Shown piece after piece: positions 33,120-41,112 of a stretch of 56,667 bases of DNA. Each line of letters begins with the position of its first letter. Positions within the stretch are counted from its first letter, which is position 1. Below the pieces are notes generated by a model, which searched no databases, was not told the origin of the DNA, and saw nothing but the letters and a program-made list of their open reading frames with translations. The stretch comes from Prevotella sp. (GTDB lineage Bacteria; Bacteroidota; Bacteroidia; Bacteroidales; Bacteroidaceae), in NCBI GenBank assembly GCA_016291495.1, contig JAEEXI010000019.1, positions 1 through 56,667 on the forward strand. Direction: 5' to 3'. A program made the position numbers and the translations under genes.

Positions 33120-34290
33120 AAGTCTGAAGCGCTTTCACCCGTGGATATTCTCTGGTGCCATCCAACAGATAGAGGAAGGCGTCGAAGAAGGTGACTTGGT
33201 ACGTGTGGTCAATAATAATGGCGATTTTATCGCTATAGGACATTATCAGCAGGGGTCGATAGCCGTTCGTGTACTGACTTTCTCTGATGTTGCCATAGAC
33301 GATAACTATTGGCGTTCTCGTCTGCAGTCTGCCCTTCAGATGCGTCAGGCTATCGGACTCGTTTCAGATAGTTCGGAGTATTCGGATTCTTATCGATTGG
33401 TTCATGGCGAGGGAGACCACCTGCCTGGTCTGATTATCGACGTGTATGGCAAAACTGCTGTGATGCAAGCCCATTCCATCGGTATGCATCTGATGCGTAA
33501 GAAAATAGCCGAGGTATTGGCAGATGTGATGAAATCGCGGATAGAACATATTTATTATAAGAGTGAGACGACACTTCCCTTCATGACAGCCGATGATATG
33601 AATGGGTTCCTTTATGGCGGTAGCGACGATAACATTGCTATGGAGAATGGCTTGAAATTCCGCGTCGACTGGCTCCGAGGACAAAAGACGGGCTTCTTCG
33701 TAGACCAAAGGGAAAACCGTTCACTACTGGAACAGTATGCCAAAGGGAAACGGGTGCTGAATATGTTCTGTTATACTGGCGGATTCTCTTTCTATGCGAT
33801 GCGAGGTGGGGCGGATTTGGTACATTCTGTCGACAGTTCTGCAAAAGCCATCGAGCTGACCAAGCAAAACGTAGAGCTTAATTTCCCTGGAGACCCTCGT
33901 CATGAGGCCTTTTGCGAGGACGCTTTTAAGTTCCTAGAGAACATTCCTCTTACCTCTCACCTCTCACTTCTTACCTCTTACAATCTCATCATTCTCGATC
34001 CTCCTGCCTTCGCCAAGCATCGTGGTGCCTTGCATAATGCATTGAAGGGCTACACCCGCCTGAATCAGAAAGCTTTCGAGAAGATTGAGAAGGGTGGCAT
34101 CCTCTTTACGTTCTCTTGTTCGCAAGTAGTCACGAAGGATCATTTCCGTAATGCGGTATTTACGGCAGCGGCACTCGCCAAGCGGAAGGTTCGCATCCTG
34201 CATCAGTTGCACCAGCCTGCCGATCATCCTATTAATATCTATCATCCAGAAGGTGAATACCTCAAGGGATTGGTACTGTATGTTGAATAA
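33079..34290 (+). CDS. rlmI: Class I SAM-dependent rRNA methyltransferase (RlmI family)
   Basis: 403 residues; ATG at 33079 with a second ATG directly after. An N-terminal PUA domain (RLKRGKDESLKRFHPWIFSGAI, then VVNNNGDFIAIGHY) is followed by the catalytic domain: QKTGFFVDQRENR, MFCYTGGFSFYAMRGG (SAM motif I) and LIILDPPAFAKHR. RlmI makes 5-methylcytidine at 1962 in E. coli 23S rRNA. A five-unit heptamer tract (33946-33980) encodes the loop IPLTSHLSLLTSY just before NLIILDPPAF. It overlaps the previous gene by 41 nt and tilS by 11 nt. Confidence 0.9.
   Translation: MMYRQIRLKRGKDESLKRFHPWIFSGAIQQIEEGVEEGDLVRVVNNNGDFIAIGHYQQGSIAVRVLTFSDVAIDDNYWRSRLQSALQMRQAIGLVSDSSEYSDSYRLVHGEGDHLPGLIIDVYGKTAVMQAHSIGMHLMRKKIAEVLADVMKSRIEHIYYKSETTLPFMTADDMNGFLYGGSDDNIAMENGLKFRVDWLRGQKTGFFVDQRENRSLLEQYAKGKRVLNMFCYTGGFSFYAMRGGADLVHSVDSSAKAIELTKQNVELNFPGDPRHEAFCEDAFKFLENIPLTSHLSLLTSYNLIILDPPAFAKHRGALHNALKGYTRLNQKAFEKIEKGGILFTFSCSQVVTKDHFRNAVFTAAALAKRKVRILHQLHQPADHPINIYHPEGEYLKGLVLYVE
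33946..33980 (+). repeat. CCTCTTA heptamer tract inside rlmI
   Basis: Five 7-bp units: CCTCTTA, CCTCTCA, CCTCTCA, CTTCTTA, CCTCTTA, in the same orientation as the tract in the WecB-like gene. Translated as PLTSHLSLLTS in a loop before the DPPAF motif. Confidence 0.9.
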
Positions 34291-35563
34291 AGTAAAGGAT
34301 TATATTTCAAAGAATAATCTACTGAACAGCAGTGATTTATATATCGTTGCTCTTAGTGGAGGCGCCGATAGCGTAGCTTTACTTCTTTTACTCGATGAAA
34401 TGGGCTATAAAGTTCATGCGGCCCATTGCAATTTTCACCTACGAGGGTCGGAGTCTGATCGTGATGAACAGTTCTGCGAATCTCTCTGCCAACAGAAAAA
34501 CATCCCATTCCACCGTATTCATTTCGACACAAAGACTTATGCTGAAACGCATAAGGTTAGCGTTGAAATGGCAGCCAGAGAACTCAGATATCATTATTTC
34601 GAACAGTTAAGGAAAGACCTTGATGCTGCAGGTGTCTGTGTGGCACATCACCGCGATGACTCCGTGGAAACAGTATTACTAAACTTAATAAGAGGTACTG
34701 GATTACGAGGTTTGACGGGAATCCAACCCAGAAATGGCTATATTCTACGTCCATTGCTCTGTTTGTCGAAAAAGGAAATCGAAACCTATCTGACAGGGAA
34801 AGGACAATCGTATGTGACAGACTCTACCAATCTGGTGGCTGATGTACAGCGAAACAAAGTTCGTCTGCAGGTGCTACCACTATTACAAGAACTCAATCCT
34901 GCCATCTATGAAAACATCCAACACACTGCAGAAAATCTAACAGAGGCACAAAAAATGTTAGATGGGATAGTTGGTCCTTATAAAGATGTTAAACGAATTG
35001 ATTTCAATACGTTAGATAATACCGGCTCAAGTGAATATGTATTATTCGAATGGCTTAAAGGCTATGGTTTTAACGGAAGCCAAGTTCGCCAAATCATGAA
35101 GGCAGAAACGGGTAGAGTGATAACGTCCGTCCAAGGTTATGATGTTTTGAAAGAACGTGATGCCTATCTTGTCGAACCCTCATTGAAATCTTTCAGGCCA
35201 TTACGTATTCCAGAGGAAGGTACCTATCTTTTGGATGATGGGAAAAAGGTTAGCGTTAAAAAGAAATCGGTATATGTATCCAAAGATCCGTTCCTTGCCA
35301 CTTTGGATGCAGGAAAGGTACACTTTCCATTAACTATCCGCCGAGTGGAAGAGGGTGACAAAATGATTCCCTATGGCATGGATGGACACAGACTGATAAG
35401 CGATATCATGACCGATCGCAAGATGACGCTTTTTGAAAAACGCCGCCAGTTGGTGGTTGTGGATGCCAAAGGCATCATTGTCTGGTTGGTTGGTATCCGT
35501 GTCAATAACCTTTGCCGGGTTGATGAATTTACAACAGAGGTTGTGGAGATTCATTATAAATAA
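34280..35563 (+). CDS. tilS: tRNA(Ile)-lysidine synthetase
   Basis: 427 residues from ATG at 34280, which overlaps the rlmI stop by 11 nt; a longer frame inside rlmI is rejected. YIVALSGGADSVALLLLL is the PP-loop ATP site, AAHCNFHLRGSESDRDEQFCESLC and AHHRDDSVETVLLNLIRGTGLRGL are conserved in TilS, followed by a C-terminal domain with KKVSVKKKS and GHRLISDIMTDRKM. TilS changes C34 of tRNA-Ile(CAU) to lysidine so that AUA is read as Ile. It is more AT-rich than rlmI. Ends before a terminator that abuts the ileS promoter. Confidence 0.95.
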   Translation: MLNKVKDYISKNNLLNSSDLYIVALSGGADSVALLLLLDEMGYKVHAAHCNFHLRGSESDRDEQFCESLCQQKNIPFHRIHFDTKTYAETHKVSVEMAARELRYHYFEQLRKDLDAAGVCVAHHRDDSVETVLLNLIRGTGLRGLTGIQPRNGYILRPLLCLSKKEIETYLTGKGQSYVTDSTNLVADVQRNKVRLQVLPLLQELNPAIYENIQHTAENLTEAQKMLDGIVGPYKDVKRIDFNTLDNTGSSEYVLFEWLKGYGFNGSQVRQIMKAETGRVITSVQGYDVLKERDAYLVEPSLKSFRPLRIPEEGTYLLDDGKKVSVKKKSVYVSKDPFLATLDAGKVHFPLTIRRVEEGDKMIPYGMDGHRLISDIMTDRKMTLFEKRRQLVVVDAKGIIVWLVGIRVNNLCRVDEFTTEVVEIHYK

Positions 35564-35572
35564 ATTAAAAGA

Positions 35573-35595
35573 AATCAAGATTCTCTTGGTTTTTT
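35573..35595 (+). terminator. Terminator after tilS, overlapping the ileS promoter
   Basis: AATCAAGA (35573-35580) pairs with TCTTGGTT (35584-35591), loop TTC, one wobble, followed by TTTT. The 3' arm contains TTGG, which also sits at the -33 position of the ileS promoter. Confidence 0.6.
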
Positions 35596-35616
35596 GCTCA
35601 CTTATTCGTACCTTTG
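35586..35616 (+). promoter_or_regulatory. Promoter of ileS
   Basis: TTGG (35586-35589) and TACCTTTG (35609-35616), 19-nt spacer. The ATG follows 38 nt after the box with an A-rich leader. No T-box or other riboswitch is apparent. Confidence 0.75.
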
Positions 35617-35654
35617 CACACTAAAATAAGAAAAAGGTAAAATTATAATATATT

Positions 35655-38600
35655 ATGGGAAAAAGATTCGCCGAACACAACGGCTTGAATTTGACGCAGA
35701 CGAACAATGACGTGCTGCAGATGTGGAAGGAGAAAAATGTCTTCTGGCGCTCCGTGACGGAGCGGGAGGGTTGTCCGCAGTTTGTATTCTTCGAGGGTCC
35801 TCCATCGGCCAATGGTCACCCCGGAATCCATCACGTGCTGGCGCGCAGCATCAAGGACACCTTTAACCGCTATAAGACCATGAAGGGATTTCAGGTCAAG
35901 CGTAAGGCTGGTTGGGATACCCACGGACTGCCCGTAGAGCTGGGCGTCGAGAAGGAGTTGGGCATTACCAAGGCTGATATTGACAACAAGGAGAGCGACA
36001 AGTATATCTCTACAGAGGACTATAACAAGAAGTGTCGTGAGAATGTGATGATGTACACCCAGGAGTGGCGTGACCTGACGGAGAAGATGGGTTACTTCGT
36101 TGACCTTGACAATCCCTACATCACCTACGACAACAAATATATCGAGACGCTGTGGTGGCTGCTGAAGCAGTTCTACAAGAAAGGTCTGCTATACAAGGGC
36201 TACACCATCCAGCCATACTCACCAGCTGCAGGAACGGGACTTTCAAGTCATGAATTGAACCAACCCGGATGCTACCGCGACGTGAAGGATACCACATGTA
36301 CCGCTCAGTTTAAGATGAAGAATCCGAAGCCCGAGATGGCTCAGTGGGGTACACCTTACTTCTTGGCTTGGACGACGACACCATGGACACTGGCTGCCAA
36401 CTCAGCCCTCTGCGTAGGTCCGAAGATTGACTACGTAGCTGTGCAGACCTATAATCCCTATACTGCCGACAAGGTAACGTTGGTGCTGGCCGAGGCTCGT
36501 CTGAATGCCTATCTGCCCGCTGAGGGTGCTATCACCGATGGTGGTGAACTGCCTAAGTTCGAACGTGGCGACAAGCTGATTCCTTATCGTATTGTGGCCC
36601 GCTATAAAGGTACCGACCTTGTAGGTATGGAATATGAACAGCTGATGCCCGCCATCAAGCCCATGGGCGACGCCTTCAAGGTGATTCCCGGCGACTACGT
36701 AACTACTGAGGATGGTGCCGGTATCGTACATATCGCTCCCAACTTCGGTGCTGACGACGCCTTCGTAGCCAAGAAAGCCGGTATCTGTCCGATTGTGCTG
36801 ATTGACAAAAAGGGGCAGGAGCGTCCTGTTGTTGACCTGCAGGGTAAGTATTTCGTCATTGAAGACCTTGACCCAGAGTTTGTCAAGAACTACGTAAACG
36901 TCGAAGAATGGAACAAATTTGCAGGCCGTTACGTCAAGAACGCCTACGACGATACGCTGACCGACAAGGACGAGACGCTGGATATCTCTATCTGCATGGA
37001 TCTGAAGGCTCAGAACAAAGTGTTTAAGATTGAGAAGCACGTCCACAACTATCCTCACTGCTGGCGTACCGACAAGCCTGTGTTGTACTATCCGTTAGAC
37101 AGCTGGTTTATCAAGTCGTCAGCCTGCAAGGAGCGCATGTCTGAGCTCAACAAGACCATCAATTGGCAGCCTGAGTCAACAGGTACGGGTCGCTTTGGCA
37201 ACTGGCTGGAGAACCTGAACGACTGGAACCTCTCGCGTTCGCGCTTCTGGGGAACTCCGCTGCCTATCTGGCGCTCAGAGGACGGCGAGGAAATCTGCAT
37301 CGGTAGCGTTGAAGAGCTGTATAACGAGATGGAGAAGGCTGTAGCTGCTGGCTTCATGAAGAGCAATCTGCTGAAAGACCAGGGCTTTGTGCCTGGCGAC
37401 ATGTCAAAGGAGAACTACGACAAGATTGATTTGCACCGTCCGTATGTGGACTATATCGTACTGGTCAGCGAGAGTGGTAAGCCCATGAAGCGCGAGACTG
37501 ACCTAATTGACGTTTGGTTCGATTCTGGTTCGATGCCTTATGCACAGGTTCACTATCCGTTCGAAAATGCCGAACTCATCGACAAGAACATCGCCTTCCC
37601 TTGCGATTTCATTAATGAGGGGGTAGACCAGACGCGTGGTTGGTTCTTTACTTTGCACGCCATTGCTACGATGATTTTCGATAGCGTTGCCTTCAAGAAC
37701 GTTATCTCTTCAGGTCTTGTGCTCGATGCCAAGGGCAACAAGATGTCGAAGCATGTGGGTAACGTGGTGAATCCGTTCGAAATGATTGACAAGTACGGTT
37801 CTGATGCCGTGCGCCTGTATATGATGACCAACAGCGAGCCTTGGGACAACCTGAAGTTCGACCCAGAGGGCGTCGCTGAAATCAGTCGTAAGTTCTTTGG
37901 TACCTTATATAATACATATTCGCTCTTTGCGATGTATGCCAACGTCGATGGCTTTGACCCGCAGACACCACAGATTCCCGTTAGCGAGCGTCCTGAGTTT
38001 GACCGTTGGATCCTCTCTTGTCTGAACTCGCTGGTTCAGGGCGTTCAGCAGGAGATGGACGGCTATGATCCCACACGTGCCGGACGACTCATCGATGTTT
38101 TTGTCGACGAAGACCTCTCTAACTGGTACGTTCGTCTGAACAAGAAACGCTTCTGGGGCAAGGAGATGGACAACGATAAGTTGGCTGCCTATCAGACCTT
38201 GTACGAGTGTCTGATGACCGTTGCCAAGCTGTTGGCTCCGTTCGCTCCGTTCTTTGCCGACCAGTTGTATAAGGACCTCGGTGGCGCTTTGGATAGCGTT
38301 CATCTGGATAAATTCCCCGAATTCAACGCCACTCTCGTCAATAAAGACCTTGAAGAGCGTATGGATATTGCTCAGCGCATTACCACCATCGTGCTGTCAT
38401 TGCGTAAGAAGGAAGGCATTGCCGTGAAGCAGCCTCTGCAGACACTGATGATTCCTCCCGTTGACCAGGCTCAGCGCGAGGCCATTGAGACAGTGAAGAA
38501 TATCTTCTTGCAGGAGGTAAACGTCAAGGATGTGAAATTCGTGGAGGGTGCCGGCATTCTGGTGAAGAAGGTGAAGTGTAACTTCCGCACAATGGGTAAG

Positions 38601-39065
38601 AAGTTCGGCAAGGACATGAAAGCCGTAGCTGCTGCTGTTGCTGAGATGACACAGGAGCAGATTGCAGAACTGGAGACCAACGGCAAGTTGCAGCTGGGTA
38701 GCTATGAAATTCTGGCTGAGGACGTAGAGATCATCAGCGAGGACATCCCTGGCTGGCTGGTAGGCAACGACGGCAACCTGACGGTAGCCCTCGATATCAC
38801 CCTGACCGATGAGCTGCGTGCCGAGGGTATGGCCCGCACGCTGGTGAACCGCATCCAGAATATGCGTAAGAAGAGTGGACTGGAAATTACAGACCACATC
38901 CGCGTGAGCATCGAGCCCAACGAAGCATCCACAAAGGCTGTCGAGGCCTTTGGCGATTATATTGCCCGTCAGGTACTAGCCGACGACTTGAAACTGGAGG
39001 ATAACGATGGTCAGGCAGTGGAATTCGACGACTTTAAACTGAATATTCAAATAACAAAAATCTAA
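35655..39065 (+). CDS. ileS: Isoleucyl-tRNA synthetase
   Basis: 1136 residues. The class I signatures are clear: GPPSANGHPGIHH near 48-60 (HIGH motif) and KGNKMSKHVGN near 695 (KMSKS motif). Between them is the CP1 editing domain with LAWTTTPWTLAANSAL and the HIAPNFGADD segment; WFDSGSMPYAQ and GVDQTRGWFFTLH are core class I motifs. The long C-terminal part has the anticodon-binding domain and an eukaryote-like tail (AEDVEIISEDIPGW). It charges tRNA-Ile. First gene of a long plus-strand run. Confidence 0.98.
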   Translation: MGKRFAEHNGLNLTQTNNDVLQMWKEKNVFWRSVTEREGCPQFVFFEGPPSANGHPGIHHVLARSIKDTFNRYKTMKGFQVKRKAGWDTHGLPVELGVEKELGITKADIDNKESDKYISTEDYNKKCRENVMMYTQEWRDLTEKMGYFVDLDNPYITYDNKYIETLWWLLKQFYKKGLLYKGYTIQPYSPAAGTGLSSHELNQPGCYRDVKDTTCTAQFKMKNPKPEMAQWGTPYFLAWTTTPWTLAANSALCVGPKIDYVAVQTYNPYTADKVTLVLAEARLNAYLPAEGAITDGGELPKFERGDKLIPYRIVARYKGTDLVGMEYEQLMPAIKPMGDAFKVIPGDYVTTEDGAGIVHIAPNFGADDAFVAKKAGICPIVLIDKKGQERPVVDLQGKYFVIEDLDPEFVKNYVNVEEWNKFAGRYVKNAYDDTLTDKDETLDISICMDLKAQNKVFKIEKHVHNYPHCWRTDKPVLYYPLDSWFIKSSACKERMSELNKTINWQPESTGTGRFGNWLENLNDWNLSRSRFWGTPLPIWRSEDGEEICIGSVEELYNEMEKAVAAGFMKSNLLKDQGFVPGDMSKENYDKIDLHRPYVDYIVLVSESGKPMKRETDLIDVWFDSGSMPYAQVHYPFENAELIDKNIAFPCDFINEGVDQTRGWFFTLHAIATMIFDSVAFKNVISSGLVLDAKGNKMSKHVGNVVNPFEMIDKYGSDAVRLYMMTNSEPWDNLKFDPEGVAEISRKFFGTLYNTYSLFAMYANVDGFDPQTPQIPVSERPEFDRWILSCLNSLVQGVQQEMDGYDPTRAGRLIDVFVDEDLSNWYVRLNKKRFWGKEMDNDKLAAYQTLYECLMTVAKLLAPFAPFFADQLYKDLGGALDSVHLDKFPEFNATLVNKDLEERMDIAQRITTIVLSLRKKEGIAVKQPLQTLMIPPVDQAQREAIETVKNIFLQEVNVKDVKFVEGAGILVKKVKCNFRTMGKKFGKDMKAVAAAVAEMTQEQIAELETNGKLQLGSYEILAEDVEIISEDIPGWLVGNDGNLTVALDITLTDELRAEGMARTLVNRIQNMRKKSGLEITDHIRVSIEPNEASTKAVEAFGDYIARQVLADDLKLEDNDGQAVEFDDFKLNIQITKI

Positions 39066-39070
39066 TAATT

Positions 39071-39451
39071 ATGGCAGAAAAGACTCGTTACACTGACGAA
39101 GAATTAGAAGAGTTCCGTCAGATTATCAATGAAAAGCTGGCACTTGCTAAACGCGACTACGACCAGATGATGAATGTCCTGATGAACAAGGACTCTAATG
39201 ATGTGGATGATACCTCTCCCACCTACAAGGCATTGGAGGAGGGTAGTGTCACTCAGTCGAAAGAGGAACTTATTCAGATGGCTTCTCGTCAGCAGAAATT
39301 CATCCAGGGATTGAAGGCAGCCTTGGTACGTATCGAGAACAAAACCTATGGCATCGACCGTATCACAGGAAAACTGATACCCAAAGAACGTCTGCGTGCC
39401 GTTCCCCACGCTACATTGAGTGTGGAGTCGAAGATGGCTGGCAACAAGTAA
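39071..39451 (+). CDS. DksA/TraR-like regulator lacking the zinc-finger cysteines
   Basis: 126 residues. The N-terminal half is a coiled coil (YTDEELEEFRQIINEKLALAKRDYDQMM) as in DksA. The C-terminal part follows the DksA zinc-finger region (KTYGIDRITGKLIPKERLRAVPHATLSVESK), but every Cys is missing: the usual YGxC reads YGID and the last CxxC reads SVES. Bacteroidetes DksA-like proteins with reduced cysteine sets are known to me from general knowledge. It may bind RNA polymerase through its coiled coil. It starts 5 nt after ileS and runs directly into lspA. Confidence 0.85.
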   Translation: MAEKTRYTDEELEEFRQIINEKLALAKRDYDQMMNVLMNKDSNDVDDTSPTYKALEEGSVTQSKEELIQMASRQQKFIQGLKAALVRIENKTYGIDRITGKLIPKERLRAVPHATLSVESKMAGNK

Positions 39452-40099
39452 ATGAAAGATAATAGCATCTTAAAACGCAGGTGGATGGCTGTTGCAATCG
39501 TAATAGCCATCCTCATTGTCGACCAAATGATTAAGATTTGGGTGAAGACGCATATGACGCTTCACGAACAAATCGAGATCTTCTCGTGGTTTAAGATTGT
39601 CTTTATCGAAAACAATGGTATGGCATATGGAATGGAAATAGGATCCAAGGTGGTTCTCTCCCTTTTCCGTATTGTCGCTATCACCATATTGGGTTATTAC
39701 ATTTCTCAGCAGGTGAAGAAAAAGGTCCGTTGGGGCTATATCGTCTGTCTCTCTATGATTATGGCAGGGGCTGCCGGTAACATCTTTGATTCCATGTTTT
39801 ATGGACTGGTATTCAATGCCTCCTCGGAATTCTACAACTCCTATTTTGTACCTTTTGGAACAGGATATGCCCCATTCTTGATGGGTAAGGTCGTGGATAT
39901 GTTCTACTTCCCATTGATTGTGACGACGTGGCCCGACTGGTTACCAATGGTAGGAGGCAATCAGTTTGTATTCTTCAGCCCAGTATTCAATTTTGCGGAC
40001 TCAGCCATCTCCGTAGGTGTCATTCTATTGATTCTTTTCTACCGTAAAGAGATTAGTGAAATATCTTTGAAGAACGAAACGAAGTCCCATGAGGAATAG
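39452..40099 (+). CDS. lspA: Lipoprotein signal peptidase
   Basis: 215 residues, longer than the ~165 of E. coli because of a periplasmic insert (about 120-155). Four membrane helices, IDQ-type start (AILIVDQMIKIWVK), ENNGMAYGM, GAAGNIFDSMFYGLVFN with the first catalytic Asp, and FNFADSAISVGV with the second. LspA cuts lipoprotein signal peptides before the lipidated Cys. ATG follows the DksA-like stop with no gap, and the stop overlaps the next gene by 11 nt. Confidence 0.95.
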   Translation: MKDNSILKRRWMAVAIVIAILIVDQMIKIWVKTHMTLHEQIEIFSWFKIVFIENNGMAYGMEIGSKVVLSLFRIVAITILGYYISQQVKKKVRWGYIVCLSMIMAGAAGNIFDSMFYGLVFNASSEFYNSYFVPFGTGYAPFLMGKVVDMFYFPLIVTTWPDWLPMVGGNQFVFFSPVFNFADSAISVGVILLILFYRKEISEISLKNETKSHEE

Positions 40100-41054
40100 T
40101 CTTGCCATCGTCTTACTCGTGATAGCTATGATAGGCTGTACACCTTCAGTACCTTCTGAGTATATCCAACCTGGAGAACTGGAGGACATCCTCTACGACT
40201 ATCATGTGGCAAAGGCTATGGCGAGTGAGGCACGTTCAAGAGACGCTGATGAGGAGAATTTCAGGAAAAACGCCTATTTCCTGGCCGTCCTGAAGAAATA
40301 CGATGTGACGGAAGCCGTTTTCGACTCTTCCTTGGTGTACTATTATTCTCATGCAGATCATTTGAAGAAGATCTACGATGATGTCAAGGAACGGTTGAAT
40401 GACGAGGCAAAAGCCTTAGGTGCCTCTGTGGGTGATATCAACAAATATTCTGTTTATAGTACCACAGGTGATACGGCAAATGTCTGGCAGAACGAGACCG
40501 ATTTGTTGTTGATGCCTCTTCCTACGATGAACCGTTATGACATCTCTGTTCAAGCAGACACCTCTTATTATAAAGGAGATACCTTTATGTTCCAATTTAT
40601 GACTAACTTCCTTTATCAAAGTGGTACCAGAGATGCTACTGTCTGTCTGGTAGCCAAATACGAGGGGGACAGTATAACCCAGTCCGTTAGTCATATCTCT
40701 ATAGATGGTCAGACACAGATTCGTATTCCGCAGAACCGTGAAGGTAAATTGAAAGAACTCAAGGGATTCATCTATCTGAACAATAGCGATCGCGACAAAG
40801 AGGCCCGTAAGATGTTGTTCATTAGTCAGATACAACTAATCCGTTTCCATCAGAAGACACAAAATGACAAACAAGAGACCCGTGAAGAAGTTAAGGCGGA
40901 TAGCCTGCCCGGAACTCCTGACACCCCAAGGAGTAATACTGACACAGTACGTAGTGGAGATCGTGAACGGGAAGGTAAAAGAGTATTACCCATTGATAGA
41001 AGAGCTCCCGGCAACCGAGTGGACAAGCAGTCGCTTAAACTTAATAAAAAATGA
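40089..41054 (+). CDS. DUF4296 lipoprotein
   Basis: 321 residues. Lipobox MIGC with Cys17. Residues about 25-110 form the DUF4296 helical domain (YIQPGELEDILYDYHVAKAMASEA, NAYFLAVLKKYDVTEAVFDSSLVYYYSH). The middle is beta-rich. The C-terminal ~60 residues are Arg/Asp/Pro/Thr-rich and of low complexity; they are the stretch that overlaps the small ORF at 40864-41100 in another frame. Bacteroidales operons often carry DUF4296 beside lspA. Function unknown. Confidence 0.82.
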   Translation: MRNSLAIVLLVIAMIGCTPSVPSEYIQPGELEDILYDYHVAKAMASEARSRDADEENFRKNAYFLAVLKKYDVTEAVFDSSLVYYYSHADHLKKIYDDVKERLNDEAKALGASVGDINKYSVYSTTGDTANVWQNETDLLLMPLPTMNRYDISVQADTSYYKGDTFMFQFMTNFLYQSGTRDATVCLVAKYEGDSITQSVSHISIDGQTQIRIPQNREGKLKELKGFIYLNNSDRDKEARKMLFISQIQLIRFHQKTQNDKQETREEVKADSLPGTPDTPRSNTDTVRSGDREREGKRVLPIDRRAPGNRVDKQSLKLNKK

Positions 41055-41100
41055 GCAGGGGGAGCTTGTTCTATATGACAATGACAAACCAATTCTATAA
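40864..41100 (+). CDS. Small protein overlapping the DUF4296 gene out of frame
   Basis: 78 residues in the +1-shifted frame, sharing 191 nt with the 3' end of the DUF4296 gene. Its sequence (KKLRRIACPELLTPQGVILTQ, then QYVVEIVNGKVKEYYPLIEEL) alternates hydrophobic strands like a folded beta protein, whereas the DUF4296 frame there is low-complexity, which suggests the small frame is the constrained one. ATG at 40864 has only a weak AGAAG upstream. It resembles the first strands of amidohydrolase-type proteins, but I cannot name it. Ends 12 nt before the nucleoside permease. Confidence 0.6.
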   Translation: MTNKRPVKKLRRIACPELLTPQGVILTQYVVEIVNGKVKEYYPLIEELPATEWTSSRLNLIKNEQGELVLYDNDKPIL

Positions 41101-41112
41101 ATACTGAGAACT

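Noticed and set aside
35573..35654. T-box or other riboswitch upstream of ileS
   Set aside because: The leader is only about 40 nt after the promoter and has no specifier-loop or antiterminator structure.
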